Of a stretch of 64,000 nucleotides of DNA, positions 1 to 13,809 are shown piece after piece. The DNA comes from Polyodon spathula (lineage: Eukaryota > Chordata > Actinopteri > Acipenseriformes > Polyodontidae): contig NC_054559.1 in assembly GCF_017654505.1 (NCBI RefSeq), forward strand, positions 15,882,370 through 15,946,369, read 5' to 3'. How positions within the stretch are numbered: position 1 is the first letter of the stretch; every line of letters starts with the position of its first letter. The position numbers and the translations under genes were made by a program. The notes under the pieces were generated by a model. That model saw only the letters and a program-made list of their open reading frames with translations. It had not been told where the DNA came from and searched no databases.

Positions 1-714
1 AGGAGGGCTGGGTAATTGAAAGGAAATTATGATTAGCGGACAATGCCAAGCCATCTTATCTCCACAGGTTCTCGTGTGGCTGCCATGTCCTAGAGACCCC
101 TGCTAGTAAATACCTTGAAGTGCAAAATTCACCTACCAGCTACCCAAACCCTCCAAGGTCGCTGGAGTATATTAATCAAATCCGTTCCGTACAGAGAAGG
201 CTTTTGGAAGAAGACCAGCCTGTCAACACATACTTATCAAGTTTCTGCAGTCTTTCTCTCTCTCTAGCTGTCCTGACAGTTGCCAGAAAGGCAGACTCTA
301 ATCCACACTTTGCCAGTTTATCTCTTACTTTCTGAATAGACCCCTAGGAACCGCTAATGGTCTCTGTTGCCAGTTTTTACTATCAGATTTCCACTGACGG
401 GTCAGCGCTTCAGATAACCTGTGAAATGATTGTTTCTGAGGTTTCTGCACTTGGCTGGACATTACCCACCCACTGCAGCCTGCCCGCAATCTACAGCCAA
501 CAAAAAGATGCAGACGTCAAACTGTGGAAACAATGAGGCTGTAAACGTAAAATGAGTTCTGGTGTAGCAGCAGGAGCAGAGGACACACAGTTAGAAATGC
601 AGAGACAGGTTGGGATGGCGGGTAGGAGACACTTTTTTCCCCTAAGGAGTGGCAAGGATATGGGATGGGTGTCTCAGTCATGTTGCCGATGCTGAATTCC
701 TGGGGTTCTTTACA

Positions 715-1615
715 TTTTTTAAATCAATCGTTCATTCAAATGTAATGAGAATAAATGCACAGTTTTGCACATAGGGAGCAAAAACATTAGAGGCAAGTAC
801 AGCATGAACAGTAACAAAATAGAGGAAGCAATGTACAAAAAGGACTTGGTGGTAGTAGTGAATGAAACTCTTAAGCCAACAAAAAAGGCAAATATAATGT
901 TATTTATATAGCCAAGACAGTTGAATGTAGACAAGTTCTATTAAAATTATACAATGCACTATTACGACAACATCTTGAATACTGTGCACCGTTCTGGTCC
1001 TCATAACATAAGAAAGACATAGAGGCATTGGAAAGAGTACAGAGGAAAGCAATACGGTTCATTCCAGGATTGAAGGGTATATCATATGAAGATAGACTGA
1101 AAGAGCTGCATCTGTACAGCCTAGAAAGAAGGACAGCAGGGGCAAATAGAGGTATTTCAAATTGTCAAGAGGTTTAAAGTAACTGCTGAGAAGTATTTTT
1201 CACAGGTCACAGGGAACAGAACCAGGGGCCACAGGTGGAAGCCGAAGCAGGGCATATTCAGAACCGAGAAGGACCTTTTTCACAGAAAGGGTGGTGAACC
1301 ACTGGAACAGGCTGACGACAGAGTTATTGAAGTAGAGACTCTCGGATCCTTCAAGAAAAGACTGGACGCTGTCATGAACAATACTGTATAACCTTCTCTG
1401 TGACCACAATAAGACCTTTAACTAGCTGCCTGGAGGAAGGGCGGCCCATCTAGCCACAGATTCCCAGAGGTTTCATTGCCCCTATAACTTGATTCAGGGT
1501 TTTATGTTTTTCCTCTCATGAGTGCTAACGGACCACGCTGGCACCAAAGCAGGCGAGCAAAACTGAGCCGAATGGCCTTTTCTCATTCTTGAATTTCTTA
1601 TGTTCTTATATGGCG
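715..1615 (+). mobile_element. 3' end of a decayed CR1-group LINE
   Basis: Broken reading frames recall the C-terminus of a non-LTR reverse transcriptase: LEYCAPFWSS, DIEALERVQRKAIRFIPG, YEDRLKELHLYSLERR, NRTRGHRWKPKQGIFRTEKD and LGSFKKRLDAVM. They are interrupted by stops and shifts. The element ends near 1600 with a CTTATGTTCTTAT-type tail, as in CR1-group elements, which end in short 8-bp repeats rather than poly(A). It lies in a GRIN2A intron, antisense to the gene. Confidence 0.8.
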
Positions 1616-2077
1616 ATTCAATCATTCTGTTCAGAGCACGCATCCCTTCCTATACACACTGGGTTTTTTTTCACTGATTATTGAGTTTTGCCGTGGGCTT
1701 TTTTTTCGTGATTCGTAGACATGTTCATTCTGCAGAAACAATGTTCTAGGTATCGCTGCAGTACTGTACATGTGCTGTAAATCATTTCTGAGATTCTTAT
1801 CTTGGAGCTGATAAATTGAGTTTGTCAGATTAATAATAACAGAGAATCATGCTGAACTACATTACTGTGCTATCATCTTCACAGAACAATGCATTTGTCA
1901 TGAATCTCAACGCCAAATATGCCTCAGCCCACAGGGGTTCAACAGCCTGCTCAAGATTGCAGGTCACACGTTACAATGAAGTAGTTAGTGAGTAAATGCA
2001 TGTGTACTTACACATAATTACAGAGTTATTATTCATAGTTACAATGTACCTAATGTGGAAATCGTTTTGCATGATAA

Positions 2078-2138
2078 AACCCTACCCCTAAACCCCCTAA
2101 CCCTACCCCTAACCCTAACCCTAACCCTAACCCCAACC
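2078..2138. repeat. Interstitial telomere-like repeat (CCCTAA)n
   Basis: Imperfect tandem CCCTAA units, including about four perfect consecutive copies, with CCCCTAA/CCCTACC variants. This is the vertebrate telomere word in C-strand orientation inside an intron, flanked by ordinary sequence. Confidence 0.9.
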
Positions 2139-3059
2139 ATTTTTTGATACCATTGTGTACATACATATATTGCGCATCAGACTGACCCCCCTCCCCCACT
2201 GTTACCTGATGATGTTGGCTTATTAGCTTGAGCACTGAGAATCTTTCCAAAGTCATATAGATAAAATGTATCTATGTCACATTTCTAAAATTCATAGAGA
2301 AATCAAAGTGAAATTAACACATAACTTTTTCATGCTTTCATGCTGTAAAGGTTGGTCCTATACAGTTCAAGGTCATTATCAATTTGGTTCAAGTACCACT
2401 AGCAATGACCTAACCACTAGTAGCCAATCTATACAAAATGCAATGTAAACACAAAAAGGCTTGCGCAGCACTTTGTATGAACAGCTCCTGAATATTTTTC
2501 TTGTTTAATTAACGGGCAGCATGCTGACACAGAATGAACGAACATAATTACTTTTTCATGGATTCAATTTGGCATCACAACAACTTTATCTTTTCAGCTG
2601 TCAGCTCCCTGGCAACTCGGAAAGGCAAAGAGGAAAAGAGCACTGTACCCACGGGGGCAACTAGAGGAGCGTGACGGCATCGGAATGGACAGCGGGATCC
2701 GGAGTTACAAAGTTACAGCGACCCAGTTCTGAAACTGAGCCTGGCACATGATTCACTGATCAGCCTTCCCAGCAGGAATGGTACTTTCACTAATTGAATT
2801 CCACTGCTTGAAACGCTGTAGCCCGTGCCTTTGTTAACACTGTGAGCAAAACTAATACCACTCGGATTTGTCAACAGTCACAACAGGGATGACAATCCAC
2901 ATTGAGGAGAGTAAACAGGCTGAGATAATAAACTTTAAGAGGCCCGGGCTTTGTTTAGCATCAAACATGAGCGCTAATGTACACTGAAGTCAGACTGCAG
3001 GCAATCAAACTTGCTGAGGAAATCTTTCTGTAGAAATGCGCTTAACCAAATTGGTTTGG

Positions 3060-3325
3060 ACAGTAGTATCTCAATCTGAAGGGTGTTCAGTATAATAATC
3101 TTTATATAGCATCTTTCACAGAGGACCACCATTACAAAGTCCTTTACAAAACCCAAGACAAGAGTGCATCAGCTGCAGAGTCATTTACAACAACATCTCA
3201 CCCCAAGGAGGTTCAGTGACTTGCTCAGGGTCACACAGTGAGTCAGTGGCTGAGCTGGGATTTGAACCGGGGACCTCTTGAGTACAAACCTGTTTCTTTA
3301 ACCACTGGACCACACAGTCTCCTAT
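3060..3325 (-). mobile_element. tRNA-derived SINE with L2-like 3' tail
   Basis: On the minus strand the head reads GTGGTCCAGTGGTTAAAG (A-box region), then GGTTCAAATCCC (B box). The body includes GACCCTGAGCAAGTCACT and the tail GAAAGATGCTATATAAAG. This is the typical layout of fish V-SINE-like elements mobilised by L2/CR1 LINEs. The family name is not certain. Confidence 0.8.
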
Positions 3326-4144
3326 AATGCCAAGCTTGTGTTTTTACCATGCTCTGTCGTGACGCTGCTAGCTCTAATTATATAAAGCCATGGCAAGGGG
3401 TGATGTTCACTGACATGCTTGTTATGAACGTGACCTTTAAACAAGTACAATGTTGCCACGGCCATGCCAGCGTAATGCATGTTTGGATTATTTCTCCTAT
3501 AGGTGGGGAGGGGTTAGGAACAGAATATAATCTATACATTTTGGGGTTTATTCTGTAACTGTAAATAGCTTTGATGCCTGTTTATCTGGAGTAGTGACAG
3601 TGTTGGCTGTAGAGTTTGTTATTCTCATTAGGAGCACGGTATCGAGGGACTGCGCATCGTTCTCCAGCAAGACACTGTGAACGTATCCATCCTTCGGGAA
3701 TGCGAGTAAAACCACTTGAATTCATTATATTTTTTTTTCCCCAAAAGCATGCTTCCTGTTTTCTGTTTATATTCTATTGGGATGCTGACTTACTGGGGAC
3801 CAGATCACACACGGACTTCTTGGCTCTGTAGTCATTGTTCATTGACACAATGTTTACCAGATTGACACAAGTCAAATTGTAACCTTTGGAAGGCAATCAG
3901 TACACACTGTATTTAACTATTGTTTGTGGTGCTGACACACAAAGACCTGCCACAGCTTCCCTGAGATCCACCTGAAACTCAGACCTAATGATACACCTCC
4001 TCCCACAGCTGAGCCTGGGTTAGTCACTCTAGAGTTTCACAGTACATATAAAAGCATTCTACAGCATGCATTACTTTACTGCAGCTGCAGTATAACATGT
4101 GCACGACCTGAAATGTGAACTTGTTCCAATGGAATGGACCTTAC

Positions 4145-4259
4145 CTTCTCCCAAACCCTATCCTTGTTCAAAACTATGACAACTAGCTTGGGGTTTGCTT
4201 GATAGCCATCTTCTGTGAAGGACAAGTCTCTGCCATTCCAGGTCACATTCATCATAAAT
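4145..4259 (-). CDS. GRIN2A: GRIN2A coding exon 3: end of amino-terminal domain
   Basis: This 115-nt exon follows an acceptor (TTGTCTTTCAG, ending at 4260) and ends at a GTAAGG donor after 4145. Joining the two bases left from the previous exon gives Lys and then [20 protein letters not shown], continuing to [14 protein letters not shown] in phase 0. This matches the GluN2A segment just before the ATD-S1 linker. The N-x-T sequon of MNVTW is conserved. The NVTW and LSFTE wording fits GluN2A better than GluN2B, which has Phe in place of the Trp. The next exon (S1 ligand-binding half) is not in the window, so at least 4.1 kb of intron follows. Joined to the two upstream exons, this gives about 371 residues from the 38949 ATG without a stop or phase conflict. 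Confidence 0.95.
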
Positions 4260-7200
4260 CTGAAAGACAAATATTCAGTGAAAGAATTAATGAGCCATGC
4301 AGCAATTAATAAGATACCTAGTTCAGTCATCAGATTAACACAGATGAAGTATGTGCAGGGAACCTTCTTACTCACAGAGGATGCCTGAGTCTGCATTTCT
4401 CTGATAGAAAGCCCGAGGCATTGCATGAGAGACACAATTATTTGGACAAGAAACTAAACACTAATAGAGGAAATGTATCAAGCCTTGCCTTGAGTGCAAT
4501 TCTAGCTAATTCTAGAATATGAAAGGATTAACCTTCAACAGTAAATTATTAAAAGTGAACAGAATGGGAACTGTTCAACTGGTCCCACAACTTCCTGGTT
4601 GCTGGATTCACATGAGATTCACATAATCACCTGACTCGTGGGAGACACAGCGATTGGAATGGAGATGGCAGGTAGCTGTGAGACTTTTTGAGAGCTACTA
4701 TAAAATATATCTTTCATAAGAGATTGACAAAAATGTATCATTGAAACATTGGCCTATATGTCTTAAGTTTTTTTTTTAGTATTTAGAAATTGCATCCATT
4801 TTCAATCGGGGAAGAAAACCCTGTGAAAGGGATCCATCTACAGGACATTACATTTCTTACTGTACCAGGCTTGCTAATTACTGAACTTATTCAACCACAG
4901 AAAGGACTGAAAGAGTATGCTTATAGCAAAGAAGCCTCGCTGCATAGTAACAGGTTCAGAGGGGCAGGAATTAGAGCTGCATGTTCAAAAACAGATCCTG
5001 TGTGTTTTTATTTAGAGAAACAGTTGATCTGCATGATACCTGAGATAGAGAGCATGCATACAACATGCTAATGAATGAGTAAGAACTACTTGGAAATTGA
5101 AGCACATGCTGCATACAGCACCCCTTTAAGTGACTTCCGGAGGCAGTGAAATGGAGATCAAGAGATGCAGACAGGGAATGGTTACAGAGGGTTAGCTCGA
5201 GCGTAACCATAAACGCTGAAATAGGAAGATCAGAGCTGGGTCAGTCCCTGGCATCTCCCCCATCCATTAGCCAGCTTTCTGCACCCGCTGTGTCTCCTCT
5301 CCCCTGGAGAAGCAACCACATCCATCAACCTGCTTTCTGCCCCTGACCCCCCCCCCCCCCCTTCTGTGTCTCATCTCCCCTGGAGAAGCATCCATGTCCA
5401 TTAGCCATTAACTCCCCCCACCCCCGTGTCTCAGTGCTCAGACACCAACTTTCAAAACTGCGGTTTATTCTGTGCCATTGCTGTTTCACACAAGGATGTT
5501 CACTTACCCATACCCAGGTTCCACGAGTTTTTAGCAAAATGCTGTGGCTTATATGTGAGGCCAGTGATTTGACAACAGATATCAGACAGATATGAAGTGA
5601 TACACCAATGCAAAGCAAGCCTGTTTCAGCAGCATAGGCTCATAAACAAAGGTCATTGTTTAAACTGTTCCTGTACTGCTGCTGATGTTATAGAGGCAGA
5701 TCGATACCTCATACACCCAGGGCATTATGGTTTAGATCAGGCAGATTTAAACAATAATGAATCTTCATTGCTTCAGTGGGATTGACATTTCTGCATTGAT
5801 TTGAGCTGGGCGGGCATAACTCAAAAGACAGTTGGTAGCTTCTTTCCCTCAACTTACCCAGCTTGTTCACAATTTCTGCTGCCATTTTATTCATAAAAAA
5901 TACCACTTGTTTTTCCTCAGCAAAGATAAGGTTTTTCTTTTAGTTCTGCATTTTCCATAACCTGTTCTTATCAAACTGCTTTTTAGTAATGCACTTGCTG
6001 GTATTTTTGCTGGATATGTGCCCGCTCCTTCTCAAATGCATGCAAATTCATGATTCTGAATTCTAAGCAAACACTTTAAATGAGCTTCACAAACATACAC
6101 AGTGGTCACCCTTACCAAAGTGCGCCACGCTGAAGCTGCACAGTACTTTAGCAGGCTTTGCAGTGCTTTCCCCCTGACTTATACAGGACACGTCCCATGG
6201 TGTATCATCATTTAGCATGCTTTTTACCATGCTTTGTAATGAAAGGGGGTTTACAAACTGCTAAACAGTAAATCTATTGGATGTGCTGCATGCTTTTTAT
6301 AAATGACTGTATTCCTCATTTTAGACCCAGTTTTAAACCAGGCACTGTCCTTCAAAAACAGAATAGCATTTAGTATTTCATATGATCCTGAGCTATGATC
6401 CTGAGCTATGCAAAGTGCTTTACAGCTCAAGCTGTGAGCTTCACTAAAGATCATTTCTATGTCCTGGAGGTTGACCTTGTCTCAATCCCTGCAAGGTGTG
6501 AGCTTCACTAAAGATCATTTCTATGTCCTGGAGGTTGACCTTGTCTCAATCCTGGCAAGGTGTGAGCTTCACTAAAGATCATTTCTATGTCCTGGAGGTT
6601 GACCTTGTCTCTTGTTTAAAGAAGCCAGAGATGCTTTCACGCCACTTGTGTTGCTTCTGTTCACACTGCTTGCGTGTCACTCGATAGCTGCTGGGATCGG
6701 TGCTTTGTGAATAAACACGGATCTGAAGAAAACAGTCAGACTCGCTACGATGAAAATAAAACATAAAAGCTTTGTGATTTCCCGCTGGTGAGTGAATGAA
6801 AATACAATGCAGTACACATGCTTTGAGTTGCAAGGACATAAAAAACAACTCACTGAGTACAAGGAATGTCACACAGACAGCATATGGGAAGGATTTATTA
6901 TTATTATTACTATTATTATTATTATATTTTTATCTCCCCAGGTGTGCAATGCATCTTCTCAAAAGCATGATTAGTAACTCTGTTCACTAAATGCATTTTT
7001 CAGCAGCCCTGTGTGTGGGCTGAACCAAACAGTGGAACAGAACTGATCACGTAGACCTATTTTTTTTCCGGAGATGTGACATTGTAATTAAGGCTGCTGG
7101 TAATGTTAGAAACAGTAATGATTCCAGGGAATACTGTACATCTTTATCACGTTCACACTACAACGTAACTACTCAGTAAGTTGGACTTAATCAATCATCT

Positions 7201-9273
7201 ACAACTAGTGTTGCAATGTAAATGAATACGTGCGGGAGAACAGTGCACTGTGGGGATGAGAAGTCTACATTATTAGTAATCTGTAAGGGGATTGATTATT
7301 ATTATTATTACAAAACGACATATATTTTAATAGCCTCAAAGCTGCAAAGAGACAAATGTTCCAGATTGCACAAGGGACATAACAGAATGACCCCTCGGCA
7401 GTTTAGCTGACTTCTGCCTTGCGTTTGTAAATGATAATTGCTCTATTGTAATTGCATAGACAATTGCATAGACAAACTGCTGCTTTTTATGGTTATTATT
7501 GTGCACGTTCTGTACCTCTACGGATTTCTACAGTGCTTACGTAGCACAGAGGGGCCATAAGTAATGTTTACTATACTATACTGTCACTAGGGTTAAATAA
7601 GAAGCACATACATCTATTTGAGTATGCTGTGTTTTGCAGCGACGCTCTCAGTAATCGTGTATTCATAAATATCTAGATGATGTTCTCCCAGCCCTGCTTG
7701 ACGTCCACAACGTCTGCAGTCCTGGTGTGTTATTTCTGTTCCTTTCTTTTGCTTTCTCTACACGTCTGGTAAGTCTTAACGTTACACAAGTCCTCCTCTG
7801 CTAATCAGTTCAGCACAGAAGCACAGAGAGGTGCTTTGGGCACATTGTGAATAAACCAGGAATGGGAACGAAGCGTATCTGCAGAGCTTAGATAATAACG
7901 GCAGGACCTGCAGACTGATTACAGCGAGCAACACTCACAGGTTCCATTGCTGCCCTGAGCTGATCGAAGCCTGATCAGGGTCTTTGTCTTTATGATGCTG
8001 CTGTTGTCTTTACACTCCACTGTGGTGTGATTGAGGGTTCGTTAGTATATTCTGTATAGGCTCTCCGCACCCAACACCTGCTTTGTGTTTTAGTCCATGT
8101 CAGCTCTTTCAATTAGACTGCAGACCACAGCTGTAATTAACAGCAGCCAGGCTAATGAAGCAGCCAACTAACACAGGTGAGCACACTAGCAAATGCAGGA
8201 CACCTTGACTCTTTGTGTCTGGATCAGATATCGAGGAAAGTGTTTATAAGTGGAAGCACTGGTTTTAATTTGTATTTATTTATCTGTTTATTTATTTATT
8301 TATTGTTGCATTTTCAGCACATATAATGCCAAAGCCTGTTCATTTAGTTTTTGTCTTTTTCAGTTACAATGCACAAGTAAAATTACTTTGGGGAAAAAAA
8401 TATGCAACCTCTACAAAATCTTTGCGGCTGGTCTTAATTAAAACATTTTTATACATAGTCGTCGGCCGGCTGTATTTCCATAATCAGCTTTTCTATTTTC
8501 TCCCTGTCTTTAAGATTCTCAATAATCCACAGTCTACTGTATCAGCAACATGAGATGTAGCTTGTTTTTATTCATGTATTTACAAAGGGCCAAGAACTTT
8601 TCCATAGAGATACATCTCAAAGAGATCCTTGAAGTAATCACTTTCAGACCACACTCCAAACCTCACAATAATCCTTTTGCAACTGAAATGGTCAATGGAA
8701 GTGTTGATGAAGAGTACTGAAGTGTTTCAAAAGAACATGAAGCAGAAAATTAGATTTTAAAGTACAGTTTCAAATTGGTTTGAAAATAAACACCCAATTA
8801 CTGTTTTGCTTGCTGTTTGTGTTTAAAATCGTCTTAATAGATCTCTGTGTGTTTAAATTGCCTGTACGTTTCTCAAAAGGTGTCTTTACAGTGAAGTGAT
8901 TATGAACCAATTAATAATTGAAAGGTTTCGTTAAGATTGTGTGTTAAGAATGCCTCGCTTTCAAGATTATATTAACTTTTAGTTCAGTTATTAGGCTGGT
9001 TTCACAGACTGCCAGTCGGTTCTGTGAAACCAGTTCCAAGGCATTTCTTTTAAGTATGCTTTTAGATGAATATATCCTATCCTTCTTTTAATCAATTATC
9101 TCTGTGTCCAGTTCTGGTCCTGGTTAGAAAAGTCACCCGTGCTTGTGTGTGACACAGGTACTACTAATGAAGAGTAACTTAACGTGGTGTGACGTGCTGC
9201 GTTTAATTCACAAAGACGGCTCCCTCTTGAAAATCAAATAACAGTAAAAAAAAAAAAAAGAAAAGCAGCTTAC
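4260..9273 (-). other. GRIN2A: GRIN2A intron between coding exons 2 and 3
   Basis: About 5.0 kb, with canonical splice ends. It contains a C15 run (5347-5361), a copy of the CATGCTTTA-rich element (about 6105-6290), a 64-bp tandem repeat (6434-6612), short TTA/TTTA tracts near 6896 and 8270, and a poly-A near 9250. No gene is seen. Confidence 0.85.
6434..6612. repeat. 64-bp tandem repeat, about 2.8 copies
   Basis: The unit begins GTGAGCTTCACTAAAGATCA and recurs at 6434, 6498 and 6562 with almost no divergence, indicating recent duplication. Confidence 0.95.
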
Positions 9274-9866
9274 TTGTGCAAAGCGTTGGAAGGCAGTTCG
9301 TTTTGCTCTAGTTGTCCGTAGCAGCTGGTCTTCGCCTCCGGAATGAAGCTGTATTGATCCAGCATGGCAGCGGCAGCGCTGGTTATAATCCCCAGGCCGT
9401 CCCGCACCCTGGCTTCCAGGGGGTAGTCCCAGTCGTCGTACGAAACCGAAATCATCCCGGACGGGAACTCGTCGGGAGTGATCTCGGTGTTGCCCGTGCT
9501 CAAGCTGGGGACAATCCAGACGAAGCCGTATCCCGTCAAGCCCAACGAGCGAGCCTCCTCCAGGATGTAGCTCGCTTCGTCCTTCGAGCAGTACAGCAGG
9601 ACCACGTTGGAATGGATCTTCTTCAGCTGGATCTGGGTCTTCATATCCCCGGCCACGGCATCCAGAGTGATCATGTTCTGTAAATCCCACCCTAAGAAGC
9701 TGTTGTCCACCGTGGTCTTTATGATGGTGAGGAAATCCTGATACCCCGGGAACTTGCTGGTCACTACAGAGAACACGTGCCAGTCGTACTCCTTCATGAT
9801 GTTTAGCATCAGGAGGGCTTCCTGCTGAATAGAAGCCCCGAACTGGAAGAACGTGGACATCTGATC
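9274..9866 (-). CDS. GRIN2A: GRIN2A coding exon 2: core of GluN2A amino-terminal domain
   Basis: This 593-nt exon continues the ATD from [10 protein letters not shown] to ...NELPSNALH, ending in phase 2. The acceptor (TTTTCCAG) ends at 9867 and the donor after 9274 is GTAAGC. The translated segment contains [71 protein letters not shown] and [11 protein letters not shown], all typical of GluN2 bilobed clamshell domains and closest to GluN2A. Residues matching mammalian K233 (CSKDEA), E266 (GNTE) and D282 (SYDD) are present, so the high-affinity zinc site is essentially intact. The Cys of SCYGQ would form the conserved ATD disulfide with the Cys of ICDLMSG in the previous exon. Reading frames on the opposite strand here (for example 9312-9683 +) are shadows of this exon. 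Confidence 0.97.
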
Positions 9867-12800
9867 CTGGAAAACAGAAAAAGAAACGAAAGACAGTTCA
9901 GCAAACGAACCCGGCGAGCTGGGTCACAATGCACTTTAGCTTGTTCTGGGATATGCAAGCATGGGTCACACAACCAGAGCAGTCTTTATCTCTCTCAGAG
10001 CCCAGGAAGAACACACAGACTAAAAGACAGACTGTTTCTTCTGGAATATAAGACACTTGGTTAATAGCAGTGCAATGCATTAGCTGGCTTTGCGATGCAT
10101 ATATCATTCAGCCCACAGTAATTATTTGAGAAGTTCTGCTCATTTTAATGTAATTATTGCCTACTTTGCATCAATTATTTTTTTTTTATTTCTTGTGTGT
10201 GAGCGCTGTTTTATATTATCTCATAATGCTAAAAGACCGACTGAAGTCTGGAGTCATTTAAAAGATGACACAAGCAATCCCAGGGCTCTACATAACAGAT
10301 TTTTATTTGATTTTATTTTTTCATTCACAGATTATACCGGATGGAACTGCATCAAATATCCTGCAAAACGTCTGCTAAGTCTTTTCTGGGTTGGTAATAA
10401 CCTACAGACTGCACGTGCTGTAACAGCTATTTAGTGGTTTCATGCATATTAAAATGATGGATTTCGATTTGCTGCAAATCGTTATCGTTGCCCATTAAGA
10501 GTGGGACCTCATCAGGGGTGCACATCAGAACCTTCGTTATTTCTGTTAGAAATCCCCTCCCGGTAGATCACACGTCTTTTTAATGCTTATGTTGACAGCT
10601 CTGTCATCGTTTCATCAGCTCAGATATTCACAACGCTGTCTCCAGGAAACAAAGCCCTCAGTGGGGAGGCACACTAATACAATTGATTTAGATTTTTAGA
10701 AGGAATGTGCGCAGATCAGATCTTTGAATTTAAAAAGCAGTAGCTTGTCACTGAGAATATGTTATATTTAATTCATACTTCCATGGCCAGTTTATTCAGC
10801 TGTATCGCGTTTTAGGTCATTTATAATCTCACATTATTGGAAACTAAACAAAAATCTTACAGATATCAAAAACTGATTCACTTGGAAAAATTATGATTCT
10901 GTTGACTACCATGGGGAACCACAATAACAAAACAAAACAACAACCCAGCATCATTGCAGGGAGTTTCAACAAGCCAGCTAATCATTCATTGACTAATGGA
11001 AAGCAAACATTGGTACAGTGCAGCCATTAAACGAACAGCTGACCCACACATTCTATATGGAACCATGTGAAATGGGGCAGAGGATCTAAAGACCTTTGAA
11101 GGAGAGTTTGTGTGCAATGCACAACACACAGCTAAAGGCACTTGTGTCTCACAGGACTGTTGCTGAATTTTATAGAACAACAACTGGAGAACAAGCACGA
11201 TTAGTTTTTATTCATGTATTTGTATATATACATATATACATACATACATTTACATATACACACACTCACCCACTTTCGAGTTAAGCACTAAATATATATA
11301 TATATATATATTTTAATTAGCTGGCTAACTAATTATTTTAAAACTTCAAGGGGTAATCTACTGATTACAAGAAGGGGCTCTTCTGCTGATGCTTGAGTAA
11401 AGTAGCTGCTGTACAATACAGTGGATGAATGAAACGCTGCCGCTGGGTTATCTGTACAACATCACATCAGCGCAGGAACTGAATCAGCAAGAAGCACTTC
11501 AGCAGCACCGCGTCTCACACAGCCAGAGTTTCATTCCACAATTCAACCAGTGCTTGTGTTCATCTGGATCATTTGAAATCTGTACATGCCTCTTGATATG
11601 TTGAGAATGTAATTTTATTTATTTATTTTAAACAGTGGCTCTGTGTTGCTGCCCCTAATTTATAACTGTCTGTCTTCACTCTTTGTCTTCATTTACAGCA
11701 GAGGATAATGTTAATAAAACATGCATGAGACAAGGAATAAAACTTTCCAAAGAAGGCACAGTTTAGCATAATAGTTTAATTGAATTGGGATTCAAGTTTA
11801 ATTAACTTTTACTGCAGAAATGAGCGTGGCTGGAGGAGACTCTAGACAATGAAGTCTTAAGTATACTGACATCATGAGGCTGCCTGACTTGAGATTGAAA
11901 TATTTTTGTTGCCTGGGATGGCTGACTGGGAAGGTATCAGAAAAGCCTTTCTTTGAAACAGCACAGGTAACCGTGGCAATACTCTACACACGTGAGCATC
12001 ACATTCAAGATGTTAGAACAACGAAGCCTTGCACGAAACCCCCTTGAAATCAAACCCTGCCTGTGATACTGTGATTTAATAACAGTACCTCCTTGACACA
12101 CAGAGAGAATCTGAAATAAACGTTCAGCTTCTCCACCAGGCCTTGGCTGCTCACCCTAACACTACTGAGCCAGCGATAAGCATCCCCTAATCGTGCAGCC
12201 AGCCCTGTGCTAAAGACCAGGCCTCACTGGAAAAGCATGGCGTGATGCTGTGATTTACTCCATATTTTTAAAGGTTTTTTTTTTTCTTTTTCCATTACCT
12301 TTCTTTAACAGACCTGGTTCTGCTCACAAGCTGTTTATTACCGAGGCTGAACAGCCGAGGAGATGAGCTAGTGCCCCTAAAGGCTGCTCAGCAGCTGACG
12401 CTTGGCAAGCCTGCCGGTGCCTGACGTGGCTCAGATTTTCCCAGAAGAGGAAACTGCTCTCCTTCTCAACGAGGACCACTCCTCTGCCAAGCAAGACTGA
12501 AGCTAAAGACAGACCCACTGGTTTGCCTGTCCTTTATCTTTCAACCACAGGTGTAGGTCTTTAAAACAAGTGAGGGAAATACAACGTGACACGCAAAATA
12601 TATTAGTAGTGTACACACGTACAGTACACCTTGCTTTGTGATTCTCTTGTAGTGCTTTCTTCACTATGAACAGCATGTTCAAAGTCATAGTTCCTCATAA
12701 GAGATATATGCCGTATAAATAATCTCTTTCCTGAAGTCAGTGAGTGTTTTCATTTTTCTTTTTTAATTTCTTTTGTGAGCATCCTGTGTTGAGAGAAACG

Positions 12801-13809
12801 GGGTGGTGGGCTGAGGAACGCTGTGGAGCTCTGTGGCTGCTGACAGCAAGAATGAGTCACACTGCAGGAGCAGAGTCAACCTGAGAAACGCCGCGAATTA
12901 CTGTTCCACTGGGTCCCTGCAGATTGTGCTTCATATCTAATGGAATCTGATCATAAGACTCCCAATTAAATAACCCAAACATTATAGAAACAGACAGGCA
13001 CTGCAAGTCTACAGGGCCGGTTTATTTAAACCAGAGCTATATAGAAAATGAAAGGGCGCAGTACCACTGTAGTCCAATTATATTTCCCCCTGCAATGTAT
13101 TTCTTGCAATGCACTTTTCAGTTTCGCATGTGTGAATATTTTAGTGTCTTTTAAGCATATATTAAACAAACTGTTTAAGACAATATACTAGATTTACAGC
13201 AATTGCATCTGAAATTATTAAACTCCCTATAAGTTTTATTAAACTCCCTATCCAAAATAAAAAAATAAAAAAACTGTTAATGTAATTGAAAATAAATTTA
13301 CTGCAGCGAAATTGTTTGAGCTGCAAAAAAAAAAAAAAAGAGAGAAGTTATTTACGAGATTGACAGTCAATGGAATCATGCTCTGAAATACTGTATGTGG
13401 GTCAATAAAAGATATGAGCTGTACTCGGACGACTGGATTTATATTTCTTCTTTTTTTTAGCACTGCAAATGATTTTTGATGGGAGCCTATAATTCTTCAG
13501 GAAGAAAGCAGAGTCTGGATCTCTGGTGCTCAGTAAAGCTGAAAGAGTCTCCCTCCCTCCCTCCCTCACTGCATCAATCTGCCAATTGGAAACCCTCTAC
13601 TTCTTTCAACACTGTTTCATAGAGTCCAACAACAGCAGGGTGTCAAATACAGATTGCACTAAAGCAATAATGATAGAGTTTCTGGGATAATCTTGGGTAG
13701 TAATTACCAGCTTTATTGCTATTGTAATATATATGAAAACAAACAGTGGGGGTACTTCTAGAATTTCGATGCCATGATAACTATACCCACATATTTCTAT
13801 TTCAATCTA

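Larger units (their letters stand above)
1..4144 (-). other. GRIN2A: GRIN2A intron downstream of coding exon 3 (partial)
   Basis: No coding exon was found. The stretch holds the LINE tail (715-1615), telomere-like patch (2078-2138) and SINE (3060-3325), plus unremarkable AT-rich sequence. The short open frames here show no homology. Confidence 0.8.

Noticed and set aside
3230..3325. tRNA gene suggested by A- and B-box words
   Set aside because: Part of a SINE with an L2-like tail; no complete cloverleaf or terminator expected of a functional tRNA gene. The same applies at 20560 and 39669.
9312..9683. 123-codon plus-strand frame
   Set aside because: Antisense shadow of GRIN2A coding exon 2, whose minus-strand frame has clear GluN2A homology and splice sites.
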